A program made the translations under genes and the position numbers. A stretch of 64,000 bases of DNA. It comes from DATKAS01 sp963773315 (lineage in GTDB: Bacteria; Actinomycetota; Acidimicrobiia; Acidimicrobiales; DATKAS01). Under the pieces are notes generated by a model. It was given only the letters and a program-made list of their open reading frames with translations, ran no database searches and was not told the DNA's origin. Positions 1 through 13,757 of the stretch are shown here, in pieces; positions within the stretch are counted from its first letter, which is position 1; the number at the start of each line of letters is the position of its first letter. The stretch is from positions 1-64,000 of the forward strand of contig CAVZAF010000009.1 of NCBI GenBank assembly GCA_963773315.1. Direction: 5' to 3'.

Positions 1-473
1 CCGACGGCGAGGTGTGGGTGCGCGGCCCGCAGGTGATGAAGGGCTACTTGAACAACGCGGCGGCCACCGCCGCGACGATCGACGATGACGGGTGGCTGCA
101 CACGGGCGACATCGGCCGTTTCGACGAAGACGGCCACCTGTCGATCGTCGATCGCCTCAAGGAGCTCATCAAGTACAAAGGGTTTCAAGTGCCGCCGGCC
201 GAGCTCGAGGCGCTGCTGCTCACGCACCCCGCCGTCGCCGACGCCGCCGTCATCGGCATCCCCGACGACGAAGCGGGAGAGATCCCGGCGGCATACGTGG
301 TGCTCAAGGCGGGCGCCGACGTCAGCCCCGCCGACCTTCAGACGTTCGTCGCGGACCGCGCGGCGCACTACAAGCAGATCCGACGTCTCGAGCTCGTCGA
401 CGCGATTCCCAAGTCGCCGTCGGGGAAGATCCTGCGCCGCGTGCTTCGGGAGCGCGCGAGTGCCCCGCAGTGA
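1..473 (+). CDS. AMP-dependent acyl/aryl-CoA ligase, C-terminal part (5' truncated by window edge)
   Basis: This is the C-terminal part of an ANL-superfamily ligase that activates a carboxylic acid through an acyl-adenylate and then forms the CoA thioester. The frame is open from base 3, so the gene starts outside the window. Visible motifs are the WLHTGD loop, the hinge VDRLKELIKYKGFQV, which is typical of 4-coumarate/aryl-CoA ligases, and PKSPSGKILRR, which carries the catalytic lysine near the C-terminus. The closest family style is 4-coumarate-CoA ligase or fatty-acyl-CoA ligase; the substrate pocket is missing, so the substrate is unknown. It lies directly upstream of a PaaX-type regulator in the same orientation, which supports an aromatic-acid substrate. 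Confidence 0.9.
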   Translation, partial: DGEVWVRGPQVMKGYLNNAAATAATIDDDGWLHTGDIGRFDEDGHLSIVDRLKELIKYKGFQVPPAELEALLLTHPAVADAAVIGIPDDEAGEIPAAYVVLKAGADVSPADLQTFVADRAAHYKQIRRLELVDAIPKSPSGKILRRVLRERASAPQ

Positions 474-501
474 TCGACCGCTCACGGGTAGCGTGACGAA
501 G

Positions 502-1428
502 ATGGCCGTGCCGCAAGTCGCTGATCCCGTCGACTTGCCCCGGATCCAGACGGGCGCGAACCCGCAACATCTGATCGTCACTCTGCTCGGTGACTACTGG
601 TTCGGGCGCAAGGAGCACCTGCCGTCGGCCGCGCTGGTCGCGCTCGCCAACGAGTTCGACATCACGTCGACGAGCGCCCGCGCTGCGTTGAGCAGGCTGG
701 CGCGCCGCGGCCTCCTCGACTCGTCACGCGACGGCCGCCGCACCTTCTACGGGCTCACCGCGCGCGCCGAGCGGGTGCTCAACGACGGCTTCGCACGCAT
801 CATCCAATTCGGGCTCGACGACCGTCCGTGGGACGGCTCGTGGTCGGTGGTCATCTTCTCGGTGCCGGAAGATCAACGTGACGTGCGCCATGTGCTGAGA
901 ACGAGGCTTCGCTGGCTCGGATTCGCTCCTTTGTACGACGGTGCGTGGGTGTCACCCAGGGCCGACGGTGACGACACGACGGCGCTGCTCGAGGAGCTCG
1001 GCGTCGCGAGCGCGACGGTGTTCGTCGGGCGCGTGGAGCACGCGATCAACGGAGGCGATCCGCTGAGCGCCTGGGACCTCGGAGAGCTGCGAGCGAGCTA
1101 TGAGGCGTTCATCGACGAGTTCGGCCCGCTGCTCGAACGCGTCGACGAGGGCGACGTCGGCGCGGCAGAGGCGATGGTCGCCCGCACGCGCGTGATGGAC
1201 GTCTGGCGGCAGTTCCCGAACCTCGATCCCGAGCTGCCTGAGGACGTGCTGCCCCCGGGCTGGCCGCGCCGCGACGCGCAGGCGATCTTCGCTCGCGTCT
1301 ACGACGCCCTCGGTCCGCTCGCCGAGATGCGGTTCCAGCAGATCCTCGCCGAGCACGAGCCCGCACTCGCGAAGCAGGCGCACTACCTCACGACGAGGGC
1401 TGCGTCCACGCCCACTCGTCGCCGCTGA
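502..1428 (+). CDS. PaaX-family transcriptional regulator
   Basis: The protein has about 308 residues, the usual PaaX size. It starts with an N-terminal winged-helix region (about residues 15-85) containing LLGDYW and the helix SARAALSRLARRGLL, followed by the PaaX central domain (WSVVIFSVPEDQRDVR) and a C-terminal all-helical domain. PaaX proteins repress phenylacetate or related genes and are released by an aryl-CoA ligand. The ATG at 502 is preferred; an in-frame GTG at 493 is possible. The gene follows a CoA-ligase gene by about 25 bp, so ligand-making enzyme and sensor may be co-transcribed. It ends next to a strong hairpin and faces a convergent monooxygenase gene. Ligand and operator cannot be read from the sequence. 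Confidence 0.88.
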   Translation: MAVPQVADPVDLPRIQTGANPQHLIVTLLGDYWFGRKEHLPSAALVALANEFDITSTSARAALSRLARRGLLDSSRDGRRTFYGLTARAERVLNDGFARIIQFGLDDRPWDGSWSVVIFSVPEDQRDVRHVLRTRLRWLGFAPLYDGAWVSPRADGDDTTALLEELGVASATVFVGRVEHAINGGDPLSAWDLGELRASYEAFIDEFGPLLERVDEGDVGAAEAMVARTRVMDVWRQFPNLDPELPEDVLPPGWPRRDAQAIFARVYDALGPLAEMRFQQILAEHEPALAKQAHYLTTRAASTPTRRR

Positions 1429-1444
1429 CCCACCTGCAGGCCGC

Positions 1445-1487
1445 GTGTTCACGCTGGAGCGCGACATAGTGCGCCGAGCGTGAACAC
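1445..1487. terminator. Hairpin between convergent genes (bidirectional terminator candidate)
   Basis: GTGTTCACGCT at 1445-1455 pairs perfectly with AGCGTGAACAC at 1477-1487, an 11-bp stem, and the enclosed 21 bases contain a further short GCGC/GCGC pairing. It fills the 70-bp gap between the stop of the PaaX gene and the stop of the monooxygenase on the opposite strand. There is no T-run on either side, so it would be a U-less hairpin terminator. An operator role is less likely because no gene starts here. Confidence 0.6.
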
Positions 1488-1498
1488 TCGGGACCCGG

Positions 1499-2688
1499 TC
1501 AGTAGGAGCCCGTCTCGGTCTTGTGGTCGGCGGCGCGCGGGCCGAAGGGTGAGGAGTCGAGCCACGTGCCCGCGGCGATGCCGCGCTTCGCGATCGCAGC
1601 CTTGATCCGACGCTCGAGCCGGATCCGCCATCCGTTCGCCTGCATGTGCTGGAGCGCGAGGCTCGACGCCTCGCGGTTGTAGAGCGCAGCCTCGCGGCGG
1701 GTCGACGCGAAGTGGTCGATCGCGGCAGGCGTGCCCTCGGCGATCGCGCGAGCGGCGACGAGTGCATCGGGGATGCCCGAATTCAGGCCGCGCGCGCCGA
1801 ACGGCGCGAAGAGGTGCGCGGCCTCGCCGACGAGGGCGATCCGTCGGTGTTCGTCGGTGAACGCCGACGCGACGACTTGGTAGAAGCGGTAGGTCGAGAC
1901 CCACGCGACGCGGTCGGCGTACTTCGGGGGCAGCACCTGCGCGATCCAGCGCTTCACGCCCTCGGGATCGTTGAACTGCTCGGGGTCGTCGTCGGGGCGC
2001 AGCTGCAGGTCGGCGCGGATGCCACCGGCGAAAGGAACGAGCAGCACGTTGCGGCCGTGCACCGCAGGGTGCTCGTAGTAGAAGACGCGCTCGGGCAGCA
2101 TCGGCGACGACTCGTCCTCGGCCACGTCGACGATCACGAACGAGTCTTCGATGCGAGGTCCTTCGAGCGCGATGCCGGCGGACGATCGCACGATCGACCG
2201 CGCGCCATCGGCCCCCACGACGTAGGGCGCGCGCCACTCGTCGCCGCCCGCGGTGCGCAGCACCACGCCGTCGGGCGACGTCGTCGACGACGTGAGCTCT
2301 TGGTTCCACCGGATGTCGACGCCGGCGCGCTTGCACGCGTCGAGCAGCAGCTGCTCGATCACGACCTGGGAGAGGTTCGTCGAGTGGGGAAGCCGGGTCG
2401 GGTCGGGCGGAGGATAGGTGCGCTCGTAGACGAGGCTCTCGCCGTAGTACGTCTTCTTCGTCGTCCAGACGATGCCGTGGCGCGCGATCTCCCAGCCGAG
2501 CCCGTCGCTCACCGACTCGAGGTGCTCGAGCGACTCCCGGTGGATGAAGATCGCCCGACTTCCGGGGCGCGTGCGGTCCTCGCCCTCGGCTTCGAGGATG
2601 GTGACCGGCACGCCCTTCGCCCGCAGCGCAAGCGCTGCGGTCATGCCGACCGGACCTGCGCCGACGACGATGACCCGATCGCTGGCGG

Positions 2689-2692
<4 letters not shown>
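1499..2692 (-). CDS. FAD-dependent aromatic monooxygenase (PheA/TfdB/MhpA type)
   Basis: This group A flavoprotein monooxygenase of 397 residues should hydroxylate a phenolic or aromatic acid with NAD(P)H and O2. The Rossmann motif VVGAGPVGMTAALAL lies at residues 9-23, the DG motif VGADGARS near 165, and the second FAD-binding motif near residue 290 reads ALVGEAAHLFAPFGARGLN. In that last motif the usual GD is GE, an acidic but longer residue at a flavin-ribityl contact. The GTG start overlaps the stop of the upstream transporter gene by four bases (GTGA), so the enzyme is translationally coupled to it. This suggests that it acts on the imported compound. The specific substrate is not determinable. 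Confidence 0.85.
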
Positions 2693-6289
<3,597 letters not shown>

Positions 6290-6290
<1 letters not shown>

Positions 6291-7676
6291 CAGCCGTTGA
6301 AGTTCCCGGTGACTTGCACGATGGCGGCCGGGTCGCAGGTGAACTTGCCGACGCCCTCAGGGTCGACGCGGACGAACTTGCCGCTCTGCACCTGCACCGT
6401 GACCCAGCACGGCGAGGGCTGACCGAGCACCTCGCTGGCGTCGAGGATGCCCTTGCGTGTCGACCGTCGGATGCGTGTTCAGCAGGTCGAGGAGCGACTG
6501 ACGGGTGAGCCCGTTGACGCCGTCCTTCGTGACGATCTTGTTCACGAGGTCCTCGAAGGCCAGCGCCGCGGCGTACGCGGTCTCACCGTTGGCCGAGACG
6601 TCCTGATCGTTGGTGACGCCTTCGCGGTAGAGCTTCACGCCTGGGACGTCGGTCTCGTCGAACGGCGTGAGCAGCTGCGAGACGTAGAGCCCTTCGATCG
6701 CCGCGGCGTTCTGCGACGCGAACGACGGCGTCTGGCACTGCGACGTGCAGCTCCACAGCACCTTCGACATGTCGAGGCCCTGCACGCGAGCTTCGGCCAT
6801 GAGCTTGGCCACCGCGATCGACGTGCTCGCGACCCAGGTCACGCCGTCGGTCTTGATCTTCTGGATGATCGGTGTTGCTTCGGACTGCGGGGCGGCGTCG
6901 GGGTACACGACCTTGCCGTCGAACGTGCCGCCCGCCTCAGTGAGCGCTTGACCGGCGGCGAGGATGCCGGGACCGATGCCCGGAACTCCCGGGTCGATGC
7001 CGATCTGCTTTGTCGCCGCAACTCCACCGATCTTGCCGAAGTAGTACTGCCAGCCGTACTCCGTCACGGTGAACGTGGGCTGCGCGGCGGTGAAGTCCTG
7101 ACCGGCCTGGATGATGCCGAAGCTCGACTTCGAGGTCGCTGAGCCGGCGCTGATCGTCAGTGCCGCAACGTCAGGCAGACCGATCGCGTTGCCGCTCTTG
7201 TCCTTGCACGTCTGGATCGGGTCGGGGTTCAGCAGCACGAAGGCACCTGACCCGACTGTTGCGAACTCGTTCTGGCACGCCTGCGTGTACGCGTTCACTG
7301 CTTCGTCAGGGTTGAGCTTCGAGTCGTAGAAGGTCACGACGACCTTGCGACCGGCGAGGCCGCCGTTCGCGTTTACCTGATCGCCCCATGCCTTCACCGC
7401 CGCGACCAGCGGCTGGCTCAGGCCGGGCGAGAGCGGGGTGTCGACGTCGGCGACGACGCCGATGTGGATCTCGGTCGCGGTGATGCCGACGTCGGTCGCC
7501 TGCGGCGGCTCGCCGGCGGTCGTCGGTGCGGCCGCGGCCGTCGTCGCACTCGACGCGCCCGTCGTCGCACTTCCTGCCGTGGTCGCGCTCGAGGAGCTGT
7601 CGTCGCGGCCGCCACACCCTGCGGCGATGAGTGCGGCGACGGTCATGAAGGCGAAAAACCCGGTGGTGCGCTTCAT
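6290..7676 (-). CDS. ABC transporter substrate-binding lipoprotein (LivK-like)
   Basis: The signal peptide MKRTTGFFAFMTVAALIAAGC has a lipobox (IAAGC), followed by an Ser/Thr/Ala linker and a type I periplasmic-binding fold starting near residue 60 (TEIHIGVVADVD). The ATG at 7676 follows a G-rich ribosome-binding site; an in-frame GTG 20 codons upstream would bury the signal peptide and is rejected. The frame breaks near 6455. The continuation, which ends in GKFTCDPAAIVQVTGNFNG, is recovered in another frame and stops at 6290, overlapping the permease ATG. Two cysteine-containing segments (TCKDKSG, SCTSQCQ) are visible. It should capture the solute for the fused LivHMGF transporter downstream. 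Ligand unknown. Confidence 0.85.
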
Positions 7677-7727
7677 CCAACCCCCCGTTGTGATGCGCTG
7701 CCAGACGCTCTGGCATCCCGGCGGGAC

Positions 7728-7755
7728 TGTAGACACTCGGTCTGTCGCCCGTCAA
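7728..7755 (-). promoter_or_regulatory. Candidate promoter for the binding-protein/transporter operon
   Basis: On the minus strand TTGACG (7755-7750) and TCTACA (7733-7728) are separated by 16 bp, about 50 bp upstream of the ATG. The 14-mer TTGACGGGCGACAG recurs with identical spacing to a TCTA box upstream of the SDR at 15288. This is a motif match only. Confidence 0.35.
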
Positions 7756-7803
7756 CAAAAGGTGTTAAGGTCCCGCGACATCTCCGACCCACCAGGGGGG
7801 TAC

Positions 7804-8907
7804 ATGAAGGTCGAGATCTTCGTGCCGGTCAGCTATTACGGCCCGGTCGACAAGGCGTGGCCCACACCGCCTCGTTGCTACGACCCGCAGATCGGCATGA
7901 AGTCGATGGAGTGCGGCATGCAGCAGTGCGAGGCGGCCTTCAAGGCGGGCTTCGACTCGCTCAACTTCGCCGAGCACCACTACTCGGTGAACCAGCTCAG
8001 CCCGAGCCCGATCTTCTACGCAGGTCTGCTCGGTCAGCGGCTGCCCGACGCCCACATCGGCGTGCTCGGCTCCGACCTCCCGCTGCACAACCCGGTGCAG
8101 CTGGCGGAGGAGTACTCGATGCTCGACAACCTCCTCGCTGGGAGACTCACGATCGGCCTGCTTCGGGGCACGCCGAACGAGTACATGACGTACGGCACGA
8201 ACCCCTGGGACTCGAAGGAGGCGTTCAAGGAGGGCGTGCGGCTCTTCGTCCGCGCGCTCACCGAGCCCGAGCCGTTCGGCTGGGAGGGTCGCTACTACCG
8301 CCATCGCAATGTGTCGATCTGGCCGCAGCCGTTGCAGCGTCCGCACCCACGGATCCTCCTCTCGGGGAACAGCCCCGACTCGGCGCGGTTCGCCGGCGAG
8401 ATGCACTGCGATCTCGGCTTCAGCTTCATGCCCGCCGAGAAGTGCGCGGAGAACCTCGAGCACTACCGCGCGGGCGCCGCTGACGCGGGGTGGGAGCCGA
8501 CGGCCGACAACGTCCTCTACCGCCAGTTCTGCTTCGTGCACGAAGACGAGGCCGAGGCGCACAAGGCCGTCGCCGACCTCGGCGGTCTCTTCGCCGGCGG
8601 GTCCATGGACATGATGATGACGATGGGGATGATCGGCGCCGCGATGAACGGCGTGCCGAAGGGTGTGCAGATCGATCCGTCGAAGGCGCCCGGGATGTCG
8701 TTCTCACCCGGCTGGTACGGCACGCCTGAGCAAGCCCTCGCGGGAATCGAAGCGATCCACTCGGTCGTCGGCATGGGCCGCGTCGAGCTCATCGTCGGAG
8801 GCACGCCGAAGACACCGCACGAGGCGGTGGTCGAGTCGCTTCAGCTGATGGGCGAGACGATGGTTCCGGCACTGCACGCCGATCGCTTCTCGTTGGCGGC
8901 CGTCTGA
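7804..8907 (+). CDS. Luciferase-like (LLM class) flavin/F420-dependent monooxygenase or oxidoreductase
   Basis: The protein has 367 residues and a bacterial-luciferase TIM-barrel fold: FNFAEHHYS near residue 60, LLAGRLTIGLLRG near 115, and ILLSGNSPDSARFAG near 185. The ATG at 7804 follows a GGGGGG stretch, a strong ribosome-binding site; the longer open frame upstream runs through the divergent promoter region and is not coding. Family members use FMNH2 with O2, or F420, to oxidise small organic molecules. The gene is divergent from the binding-protein operon and its stop overlaps the next ATG (TGATG), so it is coupled to the alpha/beta hydrolase. Substrate unknown. Confidence 0.85.
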   Translation: MKVEIFVPVSYYGPVDKAWPTPPRCYDPQIGMKSMECGMQQCEAAFKAGFDSLNFAEHHYSVNQLSPSPIFYAGLLGQRLPDAHIGVLGSDLPLHNPVQLAEEYSMLDNLLAGRLTIGLLRGTPNEYMTYGTNPWDSKEAFKEGVRLFVRALTEPEPFGWEGRYYRHRNVSIWPQPLQRPHPRILLSGNSPDSARFAGEMHCDLGFSFMPAEKCAENLEHYRAGAADAGWEPTADNVLYRQFCFVHEDEAEAHKAVADLGGLFAGGSMDMMMTMGMIGAAMNGVPKGVQIDPSKAPGMSFSPGWYGTPEQALAGIEAIHSVVGMGRVELIVGGTPKTPHEAVVESLQLMGETMVPALHADRFSLAAV

Positions 8908-9706
8908 TGGCCGGGGAGAAGCTCGTCGAGAAGAGCGTCGAGGCCGATGCGTTCACGATCCGCTATTACGAGGAAGGCGAGGGCGATCCGGTTGTCGTGC
9001 TGCACGGCGCTGGTGGCCCGGTGCCGTCGGTTGCGCTCGACCTGCTGTCGGCGCAGAACCGCATCCTTCTGTTCGAGCTGCCAGGTTGGGGTGAGCAGCC
9101 GAACGACCGCAGCCAGTCCCTCTCCGATCTCGGGAACACCGTCGTCGCGGCGATGGATGCGCTCGGCCTCGAGCGCGCGCATGTCATGGGCACGTCTCTT
9201 GGTGGTGCAGTTGCGCTGCACCTCGCGCTCGACCATCCCGAGCGGGTCATCTCGATGGTGCTCGAGTCCCCGGCCGCGTTCCGAGTCGGATCGATCCCTC
9301 CGCCGAGCCTGTCGCCCGAGCAGATGACGAAGGCGTTCCGGCGTCATCCCGATCGTGAGCCCGCGTGGACCGGGCCCGATCCGGCGCGGATGCAGAAGGT
9401 GTGGCCCATCGTCGAGCGGGTGCTCGTGTCGACGCCTGAGTACGACGAAGGCGTTGACGGCGCGGATGGCCGAGTCAGACGTACGGACGCTCGTGCTCTT
9501 TGGCGAGTTCGACGGCGTGATCCCGCCCGAGAACGGGCGCACCTATCGGCGGTTCATGAGGAACTCGTCGTTGCAGTACGTGCACGACGCAGCCCATGAC
9601 ATCCAGGGCGATCGCGCCGAGGCCTTCGCTGATGTCGTCGGCGACTTCCTGCAAGCGGGGCATGGCGTTCCTGGTGCCCGACGAAGACACGCTCATCAAC
9701 CCGTAG
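8907..9706 (+). CDS. Alpha/beta hydrolase (meta-cleavage-product-hydrolase style), frameshifted
   Basis: An alpha/beta-hydrolase fold has the oxyanion region VVLHGAGGP near residue 30, the nucleophile elbow GTSLGGA near 97, the acid in LFGEFDGVIP and the catalytic histidine in VHDAAHDIQG. The frame changes near 9452, where an extra G sits in GAAGGCG, and near 9660, where GGGG stands where GGG restores the frame. The chain then ends TLINP at 9706. Such hydrolases often cleave C-C bonds in meta-ring-fission products or hydrolyse esters. The gene is translationally coupled to the luciferase-like enzyme before it, and a CoA-transferase GTG follows three bases after its stop. Confidence 0.82.
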
Positions 9707-9708
9707 CC

Positions 9709-11814
9709 GTGCGAGCGCTCGACGGCATCCGCGTCGTCGACTTCGGCCAGCACCTCGGCGCCCTCGCTGGCGGCGATGATCCTCGCGGACCACGGTGCGG
9801 ACGTGGTGCGCGTCGACCCGCCGTCAGGTCCTCGGTGGAGCACCGACGCGCACGCGCGTGCTGCAGCGCGGCAAGCGCAGCATCGCACTCGACCTGAAGC
9901 GCGCCGACGATCTGGCGGTTGCCCGGCGACTGGTCGAGCGCGCCGATGTCGTGATCGAGGGGTTTCGCCCCGGAGTCATGGCGCGGCTCGGGCTGACGCC
10001 GGTCGACCGCAACGTCTGGTGCTCGATCCCAGGGTTCGCAAGCGACGACCCGCGTGCGGGCCTGGCTGCGTGGGAGGGCATCGTCGGCGCTGCGACCGGT
10101 CACTACACGCGCAGCCCCCGCGAGGGCGGTGAGGGGCCTGCGTTCTCGGCGGTGCCGCTGGCGTCGTCGTTCGCGTCGCTCGTCGCCGTCAACTCGATCG
10201 TTGCTTCGCTCATCGCGCGCGAACGTTCGGGACACGGCCAGACGATCGAGGTGCCGCTGTTCGGTGCGATGTTCGAGGCGATCGGCAGCATGGGCCAGCG
10301 CCTGCCGGTGGCGCCGGTGGTGCCATTCACTCCCTGCTCCGACATCGACGCTCAGGGGAGCGATGGGCGCTGGATCCACCTCGTGATGATCTCGCCGAGG
10401 CACTACGAGTGGTTCCGCGATGCGTTCCTGCCCGATCTCGGGCCACCTGATCTCGAATCGCGTCAGCGCATCGTCGATCTCATCTCGACCGCGCCCGCCG
10501 CGAGCTGGGACGAGCGGATCAACGCAGTCGGGGTCCCCTGCACGATCGTGCGCACGACCGAGGAGTTCCTTCGCGAGGACGACCACGCACGCGCGACGCG
10601 AGCGGTCATCGACCTCGACGATCCGCAGCTCGGGCCGACCTCGCAGCTCGGGTTCGGCGTGACGATGAGCCGCACTCCACCTTCCGCGTCTCCGCGCCAT
10701 CCACTCGACGCTGACCGAGCGTCGATCCTGCGCGATCTCGAGGCACAGCCTGAGCCGCTCTCACCGGGCCCCGCCCTCACATCGGCCCTCGAAGGCGTCA
10801 GGGTCGTCGACCTCACCATGGTCCTCGCCGGCCCGTCTGCGGGTCGCATCCTTGCCGAGTTCGGTGCCGAGGTGATCAAGATCAACCGGCCGGCGTACTG
10901 GATCATCGGCCACTGCCACACGAACAGCGGCAAGCGCAGCGTGCTGCTCGACGTGCGCGATCCCGCCGGTCGGGACGCCCTGTGGTCGCTCGTTCGCGGC
11001 GCAGATGCGTTTCTGCAGAACATCCCCGAGGGCGGTGCCGAGGTCATCGGGATAGGCGAGGACGATGTCCGCGCCGTGCAGCCCGACATCGTCTACTCGT
11101 CGGTGAGCGCGTACGGCCACGGCGGCACGCGCGGTGCCTTCCGCGGCTGGGAGCCGATCGGCCAGGCGTCAACGGGCCTGATGATGCGGTACGGCGGTGG
11201 GGAACCGCGCTTCGCGAGGTTCCCGGTGTGCGACTACGGAACGGGGCACCTCTCGGCGATGGCGGTCCTGCTCGGGCTGTTCCACAAAGTGCGAACGGGG
11301 GAGGGGCAACACGTCGCCACCTCGTTGATGCAAGCGGGAGCGCACCACCAGGCCATGTTCATGCTCGCCTACGAGGGAAAGCAGTGGGATGAGCCGGCGG
11401 GATACGACGCGCTCGGATGGAACGACACGGACCGCCTGTTCGAGGCGACGGATGGCTGGCTGTACGCGGTCGGCGACGACGTGCCCGACGAGGACACCTT
11501 CCGCAGAGACACGGTCGAGGCGTGGACCGAGAAGCTCGACTGCGCCCACCCGCTCGTGGAGATCGAAGACCTGATGGAAGACGAGTACGTGCGCTCGCAC
11601 GGTTTGAGCGTCGTCCGTGACCACCCAGGGTTCGGGGCAGTGCGGCTCGTAGGCCCTTCGCCGCGGCTGAGTCGCACTCCGGTACGAGTCACACGAGCCC
11701 GCGCCCGCGCCTGGCTGGGACAGCAGAGCGGTTCTCGGTGTTCGATACGACGAGCTCGCCGCGCGCGGCATCGCGGCCGACTCACTCCCCGATGACGTGA
11801 TGGTTGTCTGGTAG
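9709..11814 (+). CDS. Tandem-domain family III CoA-transferase (CaiB/BaiF), frameshifted
   Basis: Two complete CaiB/BaiF halves lie in one chain of about 700 residues. Half one starts ALDGIRVVDFGQHLG and includes VLQRGKRSIALDLK and GEFRPGVMARLG-like segments. Half two starts ALEGVRVVDLTMVLAGPSAG and includes KRSVLLDVRDPAGR and TGEGQHVATSLMQAG. Family III enzymes move CoA between acyl groups without hydrolysis and normally function as interlocked dimers of single-domain subunits. The frame changes near 9770, 9850 and 11735; the C-terminus is read as DDVMVVW with the stop at 11812-11814. The GTG at 9709 is chosen because it begins the canonical motif. A similar fused enzyme lies at 19213-21451. 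Substrates are unknown; an aromatic acid is likely from context. Confidence 0.8.
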
Positions 11815-11837
11815 GCACCCCGAGAAAGCGAGATCCG

Positions 11838-12613
11838 ATGAAGCACATCCGACCGATTGACTGGGATCAGGGCACCGACGCGGGCATCCCGGGGTATCGC
11901 GGGCAGATCCTCTACGCGGGCGAGAGCTGCTACGTGATCGCGACGAAGGTGCCGCCCGGCGTCGAAGGTCCGGCCCGGCACACGCACGCGAGCGACCAGA
12001 TCTACGCGGTGCTCGAGGGCACGACGACGGTCGAGCTCGGCGCAGAGGAGCGGCCAGGTGAGCCGGTTCGGGAGCGTGTTCATCCCGGCTGGCGTGCCGC
12101 ATCACAACCGCAACGACGGCGACGTCGACGAGGTGCACATCGAGGTCATCGCGCCGGGTGGCTTCTTGCAGCCGATCGCCACGCCGACCGACTCCACCGA
12201 CGCGAAGGGCCTCCCGTACTTCACGAAGGACTTCGCCGCGTCGGGCAACGGCAACGGCATGTCGGTGTCGTACCTGGCGAACCGCGAGAGCGGCTCGGTG
12301 CACGCGTCGGTCTACCTCGCCGAGATGGCGCCGGGCGCGCAAGGTCCGCCGTTGCACACGCACGAGTTCGATCAGCTCTACTTCGTGATCGAGGGTGCGC
12401 TCGAGGTGCAGATCGGCTTCGACACGCAGGTCGTCGGCCCCGAACACCCTCGTCGTCCTCCCCGCCGGCGTGCCGCACAAGCAACGCAACGCCAGCGATG
12501 GAGAGATCGAACGGCACTTCACGATCCTCGTGCCCGAGCCGCCGATGCCGCACTCGCCCGAGCACCCGTGGGACACCGCGGTCGAGCTCACAGCCACCGG
12601 CGTGCACATCTGA
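11838..12613 (+). CDS. Double-cupin domain protein, frameshifted
   Basis: Two cupin barrels follow each other. The first has RHTHASDQIYAVLEG and IPAGVPHHNRN, the second LHTHEFDQLYFVIEG and VLPAGVPHKQRN. Each supplies the HxH...E and later His ligands for one metal. The frame changes near 12055 and near 12445; at the latter GGCCCCGAA needs one C fewer to restore PNTLVVLPAG, a C-run error signature. Bicupins include quercetin-, gentisate- and oxalate-type enzymes, but identity is not clear here. It sits between a CoA-transferase and an enolase-superfamily enzyme, all on the plus strand with short gaps, so a shared catabolic operon is likely. Confidence 0.78.
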
Positions 12614-12626
12614 TCTCATCTGTGTC

Positions 12627-13748
12627 GTGAAGATCACCGATGTCCGGGTGCTCGAGCACGAGCGCGCGATGCCGCCCGGCATGGGGCCGCCGACGGCACG
12701 AGTCAACGTCGTGACGGTCGCCACCGATGAGGGCCTCGACGGCCACGTCTTCGTCACGGGGCCTGGCGTCGACGTCACGCCCCAGCTCCTCGGCGGTGCC
12801 AAGCAGCTGCTCGTGGGGCGCGACCCCCTCGACATCGGCGCGATCTGGCATGACTTCCGGGTGCGGGCCCGGATGTTCGACCCGACCGTTCAGGGCTACG
12901 TCGACATCGCGCTCTGGGACATCGCCGGAAAGGCGGCCGGCCTGCCGGTGCATCGGCTGCTCGGTTCCGCGCGCGCCGAGGTGCCGTCGTACGCGTCGTC
13001 ATGGGTGCACGCGGACAATGCGACGTACGTCGAAGAGGCGCTCGCGTATCGAGAGCGGGGGTTCGTCGGGTACAAGCTGCATCCCCCGACGCAGCGGCGC
13101 CGCATGCCCGTCGGTGGACCGCCGGGGCCGGTTTCCCTCCGCGAGGACATCGACACGTGCGCAGCGGTGCGCAACGCGGTCGTCGACGACTACTGCCTCA
13201 TGCTCGACTCGGCGTGGGCGTACTCGTACAAAGAAGCGCTCGACGTCGGCTTCGCCATCGAGGACCTCGGGTACCACTGGTACGAGGACCCGCTCGGCGC
13301 GGAGGACCTAGACGGATACGTGCGGCTCAAGCAGCACCTCTCGATCCCGATCGTCGCGACCGAGATCACGAGCGGCGGCGTCTACGCGCTGCCGCGATGG
13401 ATCGCTGCTCGTGCCACCGATGCGCTCCGGGGTGATGTCGTCATCAAGGGCGGCATCACCGGGATGATGAAGATCGCGGCGCTGGCCGAGGCGAACCACC
13501 TGCCGTGCGAAGTGCACGACGCCTACAACGCGATCGGCAACCTCGCGACCGTGCACGTCGTCATGGCGGTGCCGCACTGCTCGATGTACGAGGTGCTGGT
13601 GCCCCACGCGCCCCGCTCGTACGACCTCGGTCACCTCTCGTATGGGTTGGCCGAGCCGATCACGATCGACGCCGAAGGCAGTGTGCATGCTCCCGCGCGA
13701 CCGGGGCTCGGGATCGACCCCGACTGGGATCTCCTGCGCAGCTCGTAG
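12627..13748 (+). CDS. Mandelate racemase/muconate-lactonizing (enolase superfamily) enzyme
   Basis: This intact enzyme has about 373 residues, starting at a GTG (KITDVRVLEHE). The N-terminal capping domain precedes a barrel with LHPP after GYK (a KxH pair on the second strand), metal ligands in LMLDSAWAY, WYEDPL and VATEITSGG, and the His-Asp segment EVHDAYN. This arrangement abstracts a proton alpha to a carboxylate, giving dehydratase, racemase or cycloisomerase activity. Dehydration of a sugar acid or isomerisation of a muconate-like acid are both possible. The gene follows the bicupin by 13 bases and ends beside the convergent boxB gene. Confidence 0.85.
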   Translation: MKITDVRVLEHERAMPPGMGPPTARVNVVTVATDEGLDGHVFVTGPGVDVTPQLLGGAKQLLVGRDPLDIGAIWHDFRVRARMFDPTVQGYVDIALWDIAGKAAGLPVHRLLGSARAEVPSYASSWVHADNATYVEEALAYRERGFVGYKLHPPTQRRRMPVGGPPGPVSLREDIDTCAAVRNAVVDDYCLMLDSAWAYSYKEALDVGFAIEDLGYHWYEDPLGAEDLDGYVRLKQHLSIPIVATEITSGGVYALPRWIAARATDALRGDVVIKGGITGMMKIAALAEANHLPCEVHDAYNAIGNLATVHVVMAVPHCSMYEVLVPHAPRSYDLGHLSYGLAEPITIDAEGSVHAPARPGLGIDPDWDLLRSS

Positions 13749-13757
13749 CGTGAGGCG

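Noticed and set aside
502..1428. A CRISPR-like hint from the Cas2-like central domain of the PaaX protein
   Set aside because: PaaX proteins normally contain this fold; there is no repeat array or other cas gene in the window.
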